The position numbers were made by a program, and so were the translations under genes. Positions 35,108-44,961 of a stretch of DNA of 64,000 bases are shown here, one piece after another. The notes beneath the pieces were generated by a model, which was not told where the DNA came from, did not search any database, and saw only the letters and a list, made by a program, of their open reading frames with translations. The stretch covers positions 434,001-498,000 of the forward strand of contig NZ_MPZV01000003.1 of the NCBI RefSeq assembly GCF_002020355.1, written 5' to 3'. This stretch comes from Thioclava sediminum (lineage in GTDB: Bacteria > Pseudomonadota > Alphaproteobacteria > Rhodobacterales > Rhodobacteraceae). Position 1 is the first letter of the stretch; each line of letters begins with the position of its first letter.

Positions 35108-36706
35108 TCACTCCGAGATGTCCACCCCGTAGAAGTCGTGACCGCCCAGCGGGCTCATCACGTAGCCGCTGACTTTGGTCGACATCGGCATGAACACGGT
35201 CGAGTGGGCGATGGTGTCCCACGGCGCCTGCTCTTTGAAGACTTCCTGAGCCTGCTCATAGAGCTTGGTACGCTCGGCCTGATCGCTCGATTGACGCGCC
35301 TTGGTGATCAGATCGTCGAATTTCTGATCGCACCAGAAGGCACGGTTCGCACCGCTTTCAGCCGCCGAGCAGCCCAGCAGAACCGCGAGGAAGTTGTCCG
35401 GGTCGCCATTGTCGCCGGTCCAGCCGAGGATCACCGCACCGTCACGGGTCGGATCTTTCGACTTCTTCAGATACTCGCCCCATTCGTAGGAGACGATGTT
35501 CGCGGTGACGCCGACCTTGGCGAGATCCGATTGCATCAGCTCCGCGGTGCGGCGTGCGTTCGGCATGTAGGGCCGCTGCACGGGCATCGCCCAGATGTTC
35601 ATCTCGAGATCTTTCACGCCAGCCTCGTCGAGCATTTTCTTAGCCTGCTCAGGATCGTAGGCGTCGTCCTTGATGTCCTTGTTATAGGACCACATGGTCG
35701 GCGGGATCGGGTTCTTGGCAACCTGGCCAGCGCCCTGGAAGACCGCGTCGATGATCGCGTCCTTGTTGATCGCCATGTTCAGCGCCTTGCGGACTTCCGG
35801 CTTGTCGAACGGAGCCTGCGTGGTGTTGTAGGCGAGGTAAGCCACGTTCAGACCGGGCTGCTCGTCGACCTTGATGTTCGAGTCGTCCCTGAGCGCCTGA
35901 ATGTCGGCCGGCGACGGGTACGGCATGATCTGGCATTCGCCCGCCTGCAGCTTCTGCATTCGCACCGCCGGATCGGGGGTGATCGCGAAGATCAGATCGT
36001 CGACCGGGGTCTTGCCCTTGAAGTAGTCCGGGTTCGCTTTGTAGCGGATCACGGCGTCCTTCTGGTAAGCCACGAAGGAGAACGGACCGGTGCCGACCGG
36101 CACGTTGTTGATGTCGGCCTTGCGGTCTTCGCCGGCGAGCTTGTCGGCATATTCCTTCGACATGATCGACGCGAAGTCCATCGCGAGGTCAGCAAGGAAC
36201 GGCGCGTTCGGCTCGGACAGGGTGAACTTCACCGTGTAATCGTCGACTTTCTCGATCGATTTGATGATCGTCGGCATGTCCATGCCGGCATAGTATTCAT
36301 AGGAAACGCCCGGCGCGTAAGCGTAATAGGGGTTGTCCTTGTTGCCCTGACGGTCGAACGAGAAAATCACGTCATCGGCGTTGAAATCACGGCTCGGGGT
36401 GAAGCCCTCGACCGAGTGGAATTTCACGCCCTTGCGCAGGTTGAACGTATAGGTCAGCCCGTCATCGGACACGTCCCAGCTTTCTGCGAGGCCCGGTTCG
36501 ATCTCGGTCGTGCCCGGCTTGAATTCGACGAGCTGGTCGTAGACCGGCTTCGAGGAGGCATCGAACGTCGTGCCCGCGGTATAGGGCGCGGGGTCGAAGC
36601 CTTCCGGCGACGCTTCCGAGCAATAGACGAGCGTCTTGGCGCCGGCCCCGCCTGCGGTCATCATCACCGCGGCAGCCCCCGCCAAAAGCATCGAGCGAAT
36701 GGTCAT
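35108..36706 (-). CDS. dppA: Dipeptide-type ABC transporter periplasmic binding protein
   Basis: 532 residues with a Sec signal peptide (about 1-23, AGAAAVMMTAGGAGA) and the SBP_bac_5 family start TLVYCSEASPEGFDPAPYTAGTTFDASSKPVYDQLVEF. Other landmarks are ESWDVSDDGLTYTFNLRKGVKFH and the C-terminal STVFMPMSTKVSGYVMSPLGGHDF, which is typical of DppA. It captures dipeptides (or related substrates such as delta-aminolevulinate or haem) in the periplasm. First gene of the operon. Confidence 0.93.
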   Translation of the reverse strand: MTIRSMLLAGAAAVMMTAGGAGAKTLVYCSEASPEGFDPAPYTAGTTFDASSKPVYDQLVEFKPGTTEIEPGLAESWDVSDDGLTYTFNLRKGVKFHSVEGFTPSRDFNADDVIFSFDRQGNKDNPYYAYAPGVSYEYYAGMDMPTIIKSIEKVDDYTVKFTLSEPNAPFLADLAMDFASIMSKEYADKLAGEDRKADINNVPVGTGPFSFVAYQKDAVIRYKANPDYFKGKTPVDDLIFAITPDPAVRMQKLQAGECQIMPYPSPADIQALRDDSNIKVDEQPGLNVAYLAYNTTQAPFDKPEVRKALNMAINKDAIIDAVFQGAGQVAKNPIPPTMWSYNKDIKDDAYDPEQAKKMLDEAGVKDLEMNIWAMPVQRPYMPNARRTAELMQSDLAKVGVTANIVSYEWGEYLKKSKDPTRDGAVILGWTGDNGDPDNFLAVLLGCSAAESGANRAFWCDQKFDDLITKARQSSDQAERTKLYEQAQEVFKEQAPWDTIAHSTVFMPMSTKVSGYVMSPLGGHDFYGVDISE

Positions 36707-36820
36707 GGTCTGTCCTTCCTGTTGGTTGGTCTTTTCGTGAGTGCTGCCGCCCCCTCCGGTCGCGCGGGCGCGACATCGTGGGACGGTTCAAACACAAACT
36801 GGTGAGGAGTAAATCGTGCT

Positions 36821-36836
36821 TTGATCACGTGGTCAA
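36821..36836. promoter_or_regulatory. Near-palindrome upstream of dppA
   Basis: TTGATCACGTGGTCAA is symmetric apart from one base pair, and lies 115 bases before the dppA start in the 222-base gap. It may be a regulator site for the dpp operon. Confidence 0.35.
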
Positions 36837-36928
36837 TGAATGCCGCGACGTCGCGGGTCACGAGCCAGTGAAGCTTTCGTGCGAATCCTTCGGCGCGCCG
36901 CACAGTCGCGCGCCGGGGTTGCGCAGGC

Positions 36929-37807
36929 TCAATCGAGCGGGATCACATCCACCGCCTGCGCGCTTTGCTGACCGCCCGCGCCGCGCATCGCCCCGCGCAA
37001 AGGCGGCACGTCGTCATAGTCGCGCCCGTAGCCGACGGTGATGTAATCCTCGCCCGCATATTGATTGTTGGTCGGGTCGAACTCGACCCAGCCGGTCTCG
37101 GCGCCCGCCCAGGCGCGCACCCAGGCATGCATTGCGTCCGCGCCTTCCAGACGCGGTTGGCCGGGCGGCGGATAGGTGCGCAGGAAGCCCGAGACATAGC
37201 CCGCCGGGATCCCTACCCCGCGCAGGCAGGAAATCATGATATGGCTGAAATCCTGACAGACCCCGTGGCGGTTCGCAAAAGCCTCGGCTGCGGGCGTGTT
37301 CACATCGGTCGCGCCCGCATCGAAGCGCATCTCACGATGCAACGCGCGGCCCACCGCCTCGATCGCGCCGCGCGCGGTCTGGCCTGGCTGCAACTGCGCC
37401 TGAGCGAACTCCGTCATCTCCTTCGTCGGCGCTGCACGGCGTGAGGCCGCGAGAAAATGATGCGGCGCATTCGGCGCGAGGCTGCGGAATTGGGCGATTT
37501 CCTGCGCCAACTCCTCGCGCGGCGAGGACAGGTCCAGCCCCGGCTCCGCGAGCCCACGGTCAATCTTGGCGTTAAGGGTCACGCCGATCTCCGCGATCGG
37601 CGCGTGCCAGACCGCCGAGGTCATCGTATTCCCGAAGAAATCGCGCGAGTCGTGGCGCTCATCGGGTGGCGGATCGAAGCTGAGCAGGCGCGACGTGACC
37701 GTCTGCATCCCCGCAATGTCCGACGGCAGCACCCGCAGCAGCGTCCGCGCATGATCGGAGGGAGCGTTATACCGGTAGCTCAGCTTTAACTTCACCTCGT
37801 AACGCAT
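36929..37807 (-). CDS. Transglutaminase-like cysteine protease-fold protein
   Basis: 292 residues: an N-terminal bacterial transglutaminase-like domain (about 1-85), then a transglutaminase core with C184 (HGVCQDFSH), H227 (DAMHAWVRAW) and D244 (VEFDPTNNQY) as the catalytic triad. Third gene of a minus-strand set following the ATP-grasp/alpha-E protein by four bases. Comparative genomics has proposed that such trios make or trim an unknown peptide; no member of this exact set has a known substrate to my knowledge. Confidence 0.88.
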   Translation of the reverse strand: MRYEVKLKLSYRYNAPSDHARTLLRVLPSDIAGMQTVTSRLLSFDPPPDERHDSRDFFGNTMTSAVWHAPIAEIGVTLNAKIDRGLAEPGLDLSSPREELAQEIAQFRSLAPNAPHHFLAASRRAAPTKEMTEFAQAQLQPGQTARGAIEAVGRALHREMRFDAGATDVNTPAAEAFANRHGVCQDFSHIMISCLRGVGIPAGYVSGFLRTYPPPGQPRLEGADAMHAWVRAWAGAETGWVEFDPTNNQYAGEDYITVGYGRDYDDVPPLRGAMRGAGGQQSAQAVDVIPLD

Positions 37808-37811
37808 TCGC

Positions 37812-40247
37812 TTACCTCAGATATTTCTGCGACACGAGATCGGAGAGCCGGAACAGGTCCGACCGGATCTGCTGCAACATCTGGGGCGTGACCTCCTCGG
37901 GTTCGATCACCGAGAGCTGGGTGCGCAACGGCATCAGCGCGCGCAGCAGATCGCCCGGACGCCCGGCCACCTCGGCCTCGGGAAGCTCATCAAGAAGCCC
38001 CTTCAACCGATTGAGATGAAACAGAATTGCGCGCGGGTTGGCGGCGTCGAGCACCAGCAGGTCCAGCACCGTCTCCAGATTGGTGCGCACGCGGTAGCGG
38101 CGCTGGTGGGTGATGACGCTGTCGGCCACCTCCACCGCCAGATCGAGCGCGCCTTCCGGCGCATCCTCCGCGGTGAAACGGATGAGCAGCGCGGCAATCC
38201 CGTCGGCGCGTTCCAGCGCCCGCCCGATCGACAGGAAGCGCCAGCCCTCGAAGCGATACATGTTCTCGTGCACGAGACCGGAGAAGCCGGTGATCTTGCG
38301 CAGGAGCACCCCCATCGCGCGCGCCGTATCGTCGCCGGGGCGCGCGGTGCTCACCATCCCGCGGGCGGTTTTCGACAGGTCCTTCAGCGCCAGCCAGCCA
38401 TCGGTCGAGAACCGGTCGCGCACTTTCGACGCGCAGGCCTGCGCCGCATCGAGCCGCTGCAAAAGTGCATCCGGCACGGGTTGCGAGATATCGAACCCGT
38501 GCGCGCCGAGGAACTGCGCCAGACGGGCCAACCGCTCGTCTTCCGGGCTGCCTGTCGCGGCGAGGCGTAGGTGATAGGCACGGATCACCCGGATCGAGTC
38601 TTCGCAGCGCTCGATATAGCGGCCGAGCCAATAGAGGTTGTCGGCGGCACGCGCAGGAAGCGTGCCGGGGATCTTGCGGCGGAAAGTGCCGGTCTGGCGC
38701 GGCGCCATGCTCGCCGAGGGCACCGGCTTGTCCGAGACGATCCAGACGTCGGCCACGGCGCCGCCCTGCTGCATCGACAGCGCAGTCGCATCGCCTTCCG
38801 GCCCGATCCGGGCATAGCCGCCCTTCATGAACTGCCAGCCCTGCGGCGTGCGCGCGGCGAAGACCCGCACCGTCATCGGACAGGGCCGGACCGAGCCGCC
38901 GCCCTGCCCGTCGTCATGCCATGCGGGCGTCGTGGACAGCGTCACCGCCTCCTGGCCCACCAGATGCCGCCCTTCGGCCTCCAGCCAATCCGCAATCGGC
39001 GCCTCCGCGCCGGAGCGGAACTGCCCGCCCAGCGCGGTCGCGGCATCCAGATCGAAGGGCAGGTTCACCGCCATCGCAGGGCCAATCATCATGGTCTCGG
39101 CATTGGCGCGGACATGGGCGCGCTCGGACGCGCCGCCGCACCACCATGTCGCGATATTGGGCATGGCGAGCGGCTGTCCCGTCAGCACCCGCGAAATCTT
39201 CGGCAGGAAGGCCATCAGCGCACGGGTCTCCAGTACGCCCGCGCCCAGCGCATTGACCATCGCGAGATTGCCTTCGCGCACCGCCTCCATCAGGCCGGGC
39301 GTGCCGATCTGGGTGTCAGGGTCCATCTCGAGCGGATCGACGAAGCCCGCATCCATCCGCCGCCAGAGCGCGCCCAAGGGTTGCGGCCCCTCGATCGTGC
39401 GCACCATCGCCTCGCCATTCTGCACCAGGAGATCCTCGCCTTCGAGAAGCGACAGGCCAAGGTAGCGCGCGATATAGGTATGCTCGTAATAGCTGTCATT
39501 GGCCGGGCCCGGCGTCAGGATCGCGGCGCGGCGCATATCGCCTTCGCCCCGCCCCGCCAGCGTCTCTAGCGCGGCGCGGAAGTCACCAAAGAATGTGGCG
39601 AGCTTATGGATATGGTCGCGCGGGAAGCTTTCGGGGAAGATGCGCCCCGTGGCCATACGGTTCTCCAGCGCGAAGCCCGCCCCCGAGGGCGCCTGCGTCC
39701 GATCCCCGAGCACGAACCACGACCCGTCCGGCGAGCGCCCGATCTCGAAGGCGAGGAAATGCAGGTAATTCCCCCCCTTGGGCTCCACCCCCACCATGGG
39801 GCGCATCCAATGCGCGTTGCCTGCGATCAGTTCGGGCGGCAGATGCCCGTTCGAGACGAGATTTCCCGGCCCGTAGAGATCGGCCATCACCGCCTCCAGC
39901 AGATCGGCGCGCTGTGCCAGCCCCTCGCAGATGCCCGACCACTCGCTTTCATGCAGCACGACGGGGATATGGCTCAGCGGCCATTCGCGCTCGGCCAGCA
40001 CATCATTGGAATATTGCCGGTAATAGACGCCCGCATCGCGCAGGTATTGATTGGCACGTTCGAATCGCTGTGGAATCTCTCCCGGCTCGAGCTGCAGGAA
40101 CTTCTCCACGAAGGGCCGCCAGACGCGCCGCATCGCACCGGAGCGTTCGAACAGCTCGTCGGCCACGCCCGGCACAGGCGCATAGCCCGCCAGAAGCGGG
40201 TGCTGTTCAAGCGGGCTCTCAGCGTCGGACGTATTGGGGCTTTGCAT
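37812..40247 (-). CDS. Circularly permuted ATP-grasp type 2 / alpha-E fusion protein
   Basis: 811 residues. Residues about 60-490 are a circularly permuted ATP-grasp domain (family words: YVDFNQYLRD-like RANQYLRDAGV, ILTPGPANDSYYEHTYIARYLG, NALGAGVLETRALMAFLP). Residues about 505-811 are an alpha-helical alpha-E domain starting PARAADNLYWLGRYIERCEDSIR. Usually these are two separate genes, so the fusion is noteworthy though seen in the family. ATP-grasp enzymes form amide bonds, suggesting peptide ligation. It lies between two transglutaminase genes, with gaps of four and 21 bases. Confidence 0.88.
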   Translation of the reverse strand: MQSPNTSDAESPLEQHPLLAGYAPVPGVADELFERSGAMRRVWRPFVEKFLQLEPGEIPQRFERANQYLRDAGVYYRQYSNDVLAEREWPLSHIPVVLHESEWSGICEGLAQRADLLEAVMADLYGPGNLVSNGHLPPELIAGNAHWMRPMVGVEPKGGNYLHFLAFEIGRSPDGSWFVLGDRTQAPSGAGFALENRMATGRIFPESFPRDHIHKLATFFGDFRAALETLAGRGEGDMRRAAILTPGPANDSYYEHTYIARYLGLSLLEGEDLLVQNGEAMVRTIEGPQPLGALWRRMDAGFVDPLEMDPDTQIGTPGLMEAVREGNLAMVNALGAGVLETRALMAFLPKISRVLTGQPLAMPNIATWWCGGASERAHVRANAETMMIGPAMAVNLPFDLDAATALGGQFRSGAEAPIADWLEAEGRHLVGQEAVTLSTTPAWHDDGQGGGSVRPCPMTVRVFAARTPQGWQFMKGGYARIGPEGDATALSMQQGGAVADVWIVSDKPVPSASMAPRQTGTFRRKIPGTLPARAADNLYWLGRYIERCEDSIRVIRAYHLRLAATGSPEDERLARLAQFLGAHGFDISQPVPDALLQRLDAAQACASKVRDRFSTDGWLALKDLSKTARGMVSTARPGDDTARAMGVLLRKITGFSGLVHENMYRFEGWRFLSIGRALERADGIAALLIRFTAEDAPEGALDLAVEVADSVITHQRRYRVRTNLETVLDLLVLDAANPRAILFHLNRLKGLLDELPEAEVAGRPGDLLRALMPLRTQLSVIEPEEVTPQMLQQIRSDLFRLSDLVSQKYLR

Positions 40248-40268
40248 CGGGTCTCCGTTAGGCTCGGA

Positions 40269-43200
40269 TCAACTCAGCCCGACAGGACGTCGCAGGTCAA
40301 GCGTCAGGGGGAACTCCGGATGGGGGGTCTCCGGTTCCGGGCGATAGGCCCCCGGTGTATGACCATGCCCCTCGAAGCGTGCCAATCGGCGGGCTTCCGC
40401 CTCGTTGCCGTTCACCGGGAAGGTATCGTAGTTGCGTCCCCCCGGATGGGCCACGTGATAGACACAGCCCCCGATCGCCCTGCCCGTCCAATCGTCATAG
40501 ATGTCGAAGGTCAGCGGCGCATTGACCGGCAGCGTCGGATGCAGCGCCTCGGCAGGTTGCCACGCCTTGAAGCGTACCCCGGCGACCGAGACACCGCTTT
40601 CCTGCGTCCGAGCGAGCGGCACGGGACGCCGGTTGCACATCACCTTGTAGCGGTCCTGATGGAGCGAGGTCATCTTCACCTGCAAACGCTCGACCGAGCT
40701 GTCGGTATAGCGCACCGTACCGCCAATGGCCCCGGTCTCTCCCAACACATGCCACGGCTCCAACGCCTGACGGATCTCGAGATGCACGCCTTCCGCCTCG
40801 ATCTGACCGCAGAAGGGGAAGCGGAACTCCGATTGCGCCTCGAACCATTGCGGATCGAGATCGAAACCGTGACGGCGCAGGTCGGCGAGAAGATCGGTGA
40901 AATCCTCCCACAGGTAATGCGGCAGCATGAAGCGGTCATGCAGCACCGTCCCCCAACGCACCGGACGCCCCTCTACCGGCGCATTCCAGCACCGCGCGAT
41001 GATGGCGCGCAGCAGCAGTTGCTGAGCAAGCGACATGCGCGGGTCCGGCGGCATCTCGAAGCCGCGGAACTCGACGAGGCCGAGGCGCCCCGTGGGCCCA
41101 TCGGGCGAATACATCTTGTCGATGCAGATCTCGGCGCGGTGGGTATTGCCGGTTACATCGGTCAGCATGTTGCGCAGCAGACGGTCCACCAGCCACGGCG
41201 GCGGCACATTGCCAGCCTCGGGCGGATGGATCTGGCTCAGCGCGATTTCCAACTCGTAGAGCGTATCGTGCCGCGCCTCGTCGATCCGGGGGGCTTGGCT
41301 TGTCGGGCCGATGAAGAGGCCCGAGAACAGGTAGGACAGCGACGGATGCCGCTGCCAGATCAGGATCAGCGATTTCAGCAGATCGGGACGCCGCAGGAAG
41401 GGGCTGTCGAGCAGCGTCTCTCCCCCGACAACCACGTGATTGCCGCCCCCCGTTCCGGTATGGCGCCCGTCGATCATGAACTTGTCGGCCCCCAGCCGCG
41501 ACTGGCGGGCCTCTTCATAGATCGCCTCGGTGGTGGCGACGCAATCCTCCCAGCTATGGGCGGGATGGATATTCACCTCGATCACCCCGGGATCGGGCGC
41601 GACCCGGATCACGTTGAGGCGCGGATCATGCGGCGGAGCGTAGCCTTCGATATGGATCGGCAGCCCCATCGCCTTGGCGCTTTCCTCGGCGGCGGCGATC
41701 AGTTCGAGGTAATCCTCCAGATCTTCGGTCGGCGGCATGAAGACGCAAAGCCGCCCGTCGCGGGGTTCGACCGAGATCGCGGTGCGCACGACGCCGTCGA
41801 TGGTATCGAGATCCTGCTCGACGATCCTCTGCCCCGGCTCGCCCGATTGCGCCTCGGAGACGGGCTGGCTGTGTTCCTCCGTGGGCTTGTCGACCAGCCC
41901 CTTCTCGGCGGCCTTCTCCATCTCTGCATGGAAGTCGGGCAAATCGCCTTTGGGCAGCGAGGTGTCGGTGACGTAGTGATACGGATATTGCGCGGGCGGC
42001 ACATAGGGCAGCGCGCCCAACGGCAGACGGAACCCCGCGGGGCTGTCGCCGGGGATCAGGAACAGCTTGCCGCGCCGGGTCTTCCACTTCTCCGAGCGCC
42101 AGCGATGGCCGGGCTGCGCCTTGGCCTGCCAGCGCTGCACCGGCAGGATGTAACCCGTGGGCGTCTCCAGCCCGCGATTGAAGACGCGGGCGAAGCGCGC
42201 GCGATCCTCGGGGTTCTTCAGCTTGCTGTCATCGGGCGTGACATTCTCCGGCAGGTTGCCCTCTTTCAGCATCCATTCGGCCGGGTCTTCATAGGCGGGC
42301 TGGGCGTGATCGGGCTCGATCCCCAGATGCTCCGCGATCCCGCGCATCAGGGTGCCCGCCTCTTCCGGCCCCGCGCCGGTCTTGTCGCCCTCCTTGGCGA
42401 TCAGATCCTCGTCGCGCCAGATAGGCTTGCCGTCGCGCCGCCAGTAGAGCGAGAAGGTCCAGCGCGGCAGGCTCTCACCCGGATACCATTTGCCTTGCCC
42501 GTAATGCAGAAAACCGCCCGGCGCGAAGCGATCCCGCAGCCGCCGGATCAGCTCATCGGCCAGCGCGCGCTTTTGCGGGCCGACGGCGGCGGTGTTCCAC
42601 TCGTCGCTCTCGAAATCGTCGATGGAAACGAAGGTCGGCTCGCCCCCCATGGTCAGGCGCACATCGCCCGCCTTCAGGCTCTCATCCACCTTGCGCCCCA
42701 GCGCATTGAGCCGGTCCCAGGCCTCGTCGGAAAACGGCTTGGTGATGCGCGGATGTTCGGCCACCCGGTCCACCGTCATGTCGAAGGCGAAACTTACCTC
42801 CGGGCTGCCGACCGAGGAAAAGCCCCCCGAGATCGGCGCGGCATTGCGGAAATGCGGCGTGGCCGCCAGCGGGATATGGCTCTCGCCGGTCAGCAATCCG
42901 GACGTCGGGTCCAGACCGATCCAGCCCGCGCCGGGGATGAACACCTCGCACCACGCGTGCAGATCGGTGAAGTCGTGATCGGTGCCAGACGGCCCGTCGA
43001 GCGCCTCCAGATCGGGTTTCAGCTGGATCAGGTAGCCCGAGACGAACCGCGCCGCGAAGCCGAGATGGCGCAGCACCTGCACCAGCAGCCACGAGCTGTC
43101 CCGGCACGAGCCCGAGCGTTTCTGCAAGGTCTCCTCGGGCGTCTGCACGCCGGGGTCCATGCGGATCGTGTAATCCACCACCTTCGAGATATGCGCATTC

Positions 43201-43643
43201 AGCGCGACGAGGAAATTGACCGTCCCTTTGATCGTGTAGTCGATCTCGCCGATGAACTGCGCCAGCAGCGGGCCTTCCGGCTCGGGGGTGCGGTAGATCG
43301 ACAGGTCGTCGCGCAGCTCCTCGGGGTAGTCGAAGGGCCATTCCTCGGCGAATTCCTCGGTGAAGAAGTCGAACGGGTTGTAGACGGTCATGTCCGCCGT
43401 CAGGTCCACCTCGATCTTCAGCTCGGTCACCGGCTCGGGGAAGACAAAGCGCGCGAGCCAGTTGCCATAGGGGTCCTGCTGGTGATTCACGAAATGCCCG
43501 CCGGGCGAGACCTTGAGCGAATGCGAGATCACGCGGGTGCGCGAATGCGGCGCAGGCCGCAGGCGAATGATCTGCGGGCCGAGCGTCACGGGGCGGTCAT
43601 AGGTGTAATGGGTCAGGTGATAGATACTGGCATGGATCGCCAT
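40269..43643 (-). CDS. Transglutaminase-DUF2126 large protein
   Basis: The start at 43643 ([21 protein letters not shown]) follows GGAGCGAG and matches the usual first residues of the family; the 12 upstream codons are rejected. Of 1124 residues, about 1-280 are an N-terminal transglutaminase module with C180 ([13 protein letters not shown]), H229 (DLHAWCEV) and D245 ([10 protein letters not shown]). The rest is DUF2126, with [36 protein letters not shown]-type wording around residues 825-865. First gene of the three-gene ATP-grasp/transglutaminase set. Biochemical role unknown. Confidence 0.88.
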   Translation of the reverse strand: MAIHASIYHLTHYTYDRPVTLGPQIIRLRPAPHSRTRVISHSLKVSPGGHFVNHQQDPYGNWLARFVFPEPVTELKIEVDLTADMTVYNPFDFFTEEFAEEWPFDYPEELRDDLSIYRTPEPEGPLLAQFIGEIDYTIKGTVNFLVALNAHISKVVDYTIRMDPGVQTPEETLQKRSGSCRDSSWLLVQVLRHLGFAARFVSGYLIQLKPDLEALDGPSGTDHDFTDLHAWCEVFIPGAGWIGLDPTSGLLTGESHIPLAATPHFRNAAPISGGFSSVGSPEVSFAFDMTVDRVAEHPRITKPFSDEAWDRLNALGRKVDESLKAGDVRLTMGGEPTFVSIDDFESDEWNTAAVGPQKRALADELIRRLRDRFAPGGFLHYGQGKWYPGESLPRWTFSLYWRRDGKPIWRDEDLIAKEGDKTGAGPEEAGTLMRGIAEHLGIEPDHAQPAYEDPAEWMLKEGNLPENVTPDDSKLKNPEDRARFARVFNRGLETPTGYILPVQRWQAKAQPGHRWRSEKWKTRRGKLFLIPGDSPAGFRLPLGALPYVPPAQYPYHYVTDTSLPKGDLPDFHAEMEKAAEKGLVDKPTEEHSQPVSEAQSGEPGQRIVEQDLDTIDGVVRTAISVEPRDGRLCVFMPPTEDLEDYLELIAAAEESAKAMGLPIHIEGYAPPHDPRLNVIRVAPDPGVIEVNIHPAHSWEDCVATTEAIYEEARQSRLGADKFMIDGRHTGTGGGNHVVVGGETLLDSPFLRRPDLLKSLILIWQRHPSLSYLFSGLFIGPTSQAPRIDEARHDTLYELEIALSQIHPPEAGNVPPPWLVDRLLRNMLTDVTGNTHRAEICIDKMYSPDGPTGRLGLVEFRGFEMPPDPRMSLAQQLLLRAIIARCWNAPVEGRPVRWGTVLHDRFMLPHYLWEDFTDLLADLRRHGFDLDPQWFEAQSEFRFPFCGQIEAEGVHLEIRQALEPWHVLGETGAIGGTVRYTDSSVERLQVKMTSLHQDRYKVMCNRRPVPLARTQESGVSVAGVRFKAWQPAEALHPTLPVNAPLTFDIYDDWTGRAIGGCVYHVAHPGGRNYDTFPVNGNEAEARRLARFEGHGHTPGAYRPEPETPHPEFPLTLDLRRPVGLS

Positions 43644-43822
43644 AAGTCTCGCTCCCGCAATAAGTCTTCGCGATTTCACGATGACGGAGGCGGCGCTCCG
43701 GTAAAAGCCGCAATTTCAAAAAATGCGCCCTGCCCCTGCCCATTGGTCAATCGAACGCCCAAAAAGCGGGCAGGCAGGCAGCGGCAAAATATTTCCGATC
43801 AATTCACTCAGGCATTGACGCA

Positions 43823-43855
43823 TTCGTGAGCGACCGCTACCTCTTCGCTCACGAA
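43823..43855 (+). promoter_or_regulatory. Perfect 11-bp inverted repeat before the iron-binding protein gene
   Basis: TTCGTGAGCGA-N11-TCGCTCACGAA, with the downstream arm ending nine bases before the GGAGA ribosome site of the next gene. It may be an operator or an mRNA hairpin in the leader; there is no T-run. It does not match the Irr (ICE) box or the classic Fur box. Confidence 0.5.
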
Positions 43856-43874
43856 AACGCGAATGGAGACTTCA

Positions 43875-44876
43875 ATGACCCGGACCCTCGCCCTCGCCCT
43901 GATGGGCACGGCCCTCGCCACGCCGACGCTTGCGGATGTGAACATCTACTCCCACCGTCAGCCCGAACTGATCCAGCCCGTGCTCGACGCCTTCACCGAA
44001 GAGACCGGGATCGCGGTGAACATCGCCTATGTCGAGAAAGGCATGGTCGAGCGCCTGAAAGCCGAGGGCGACCGCTCCCCCGCCGATCTGGTGCTGACCG
44101 TCGACATCGCGCGGCTGAGCGAAGTGGTGAATGCGGACGTGACGCAGGCGGTCGAGGACCCGGCGCTGCAAGACGCGATCCCCGCCGAATTCCGCGATCC
44201 GCAGAACCACTGGTTCGGCCTGACCTCGCGCGCCCGCATCGTCTATGCCTCGAAAGAGCGCGTGGCCGATGGCGAGGTGACGACCTATGAAGACCTCGCC
44301 TCCGACAAATGGAAGGGCCGCATCTGCACCCGCTCCTTCACCTCGGATTACAACGTCGCGCTGACCTCGGCCTATCTCGCCCATCACGGCGAAGAGGCGA
44401 CCAAGGAATGGCTCGAAGGGCTGAAGGCGAACCTCGCCAAGACGCCGGAAGGCAACGACCGCAGCCAGGTGAAATCGATCTGGGCGGGCGAATGCGACAT
44501 CTCGCTGGGCAACACCTATTACATGGGCCAGATGCTCGCCGATCCCGAGCAGGCGCAATGGGCCAACTCCGTGCGCATCACCTTCCCGGTTTTCGAGGAA
44601 GGCGGCACCCATATGAACGTCTCGGGCATGGCGATGACCAAATCCGCGCCGAACCGCGACGACGCGCTCAAGCTGATGGAATTCCTCGTCTCGGATGAAG
44701 CGCAGGAAATCTACGCCCAGACCAACCACGAATTCCCGATCAAGCCGGGCGTTGCGCGGTCCGAACTGGTGCAAAGCTGGGGCGAGTTCACGCCCGACAC
44801 GCTCGATCTCGCGAAGCTGGCCGAACTGCGCCCGACCGCGCTGAAGCTGATCGACGAGGTCGATCTCGACGGCTGA
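43875..44876 (+). CDS. Fe(3+) ABC transporter periplasmic binding protein (orphan)
   Basis: The start at 43875 follows GGAGA; an ATG four codons earlier overlaps that ribosome site. The 333-residue protein has a signal peptide (MTRTLALALMGTALATPTLA) and begins the mature part DVNIYSHRQPELIQPVLDAFTEETGI, the FbpA/FutA-type layout. Twin tyrosines in GNTYYMGQM are the likely Fe(III) ligands. Cognate permease and ATPase genes are not adjacent. A terminator follows directly, so it is a single-gene unit. Confidence 0.9.
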   Translation: MTRTLALALMGTALATPTLADVNIYSHRQPELIQPVLDAFTEETGIAVNIAYVEKGMVERLKAEGDRSPADLVLTVDIARLSEVVNADVTQAVEDPALQDAIPAEFRDPQNHWFGLTSRARIVYASKERVADGEVTTYEDLASDKWKGRICTRSFTSDYNVALTSAYLAHHGEEATKEWLEGLKANLAKTPEGNDRSQVKSIWAGECDISLGNTYYMGQMLADPEQAQWANSVRITFPVFEEGGTHMNVSGMAMTKSAPNRDDALKLMEFLVSDEAQEIYAQTNHEFPIKPGVARSELVQSWGEFTPDTLDLAKLAELRPTALKLIDEVDLDG

Positions 44877-44899
44877 TCGCGATTAGACCCGAAACCGAG

Positions 44900-44929
44900 A
44901 AAGCGGCGTCCAACGGGCGCCGCTTTTTT
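44900..44929 (+). terminator. Terminator of the iron-binding protein gene
   Basis: Stem AAGCGGCG / CGCCGCTT with a 9-base loop and a TTTTTT tail, 24 bases after the stop. Confidence 0.88.
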
Positions 44930-44961
44930 CATTCTCCGGAATTGGAGCGCAACCGCAGCGG

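Noticed and set aside
39606-43829. 1407-codon open frame on the plus strand opposite the transglutaminase/ATP-grasp genes
   Set aside because: Composition is that of an antisense shadow (Arg/His/Asp-rich), it spans two real genes and their gap, and no domain was recognised.
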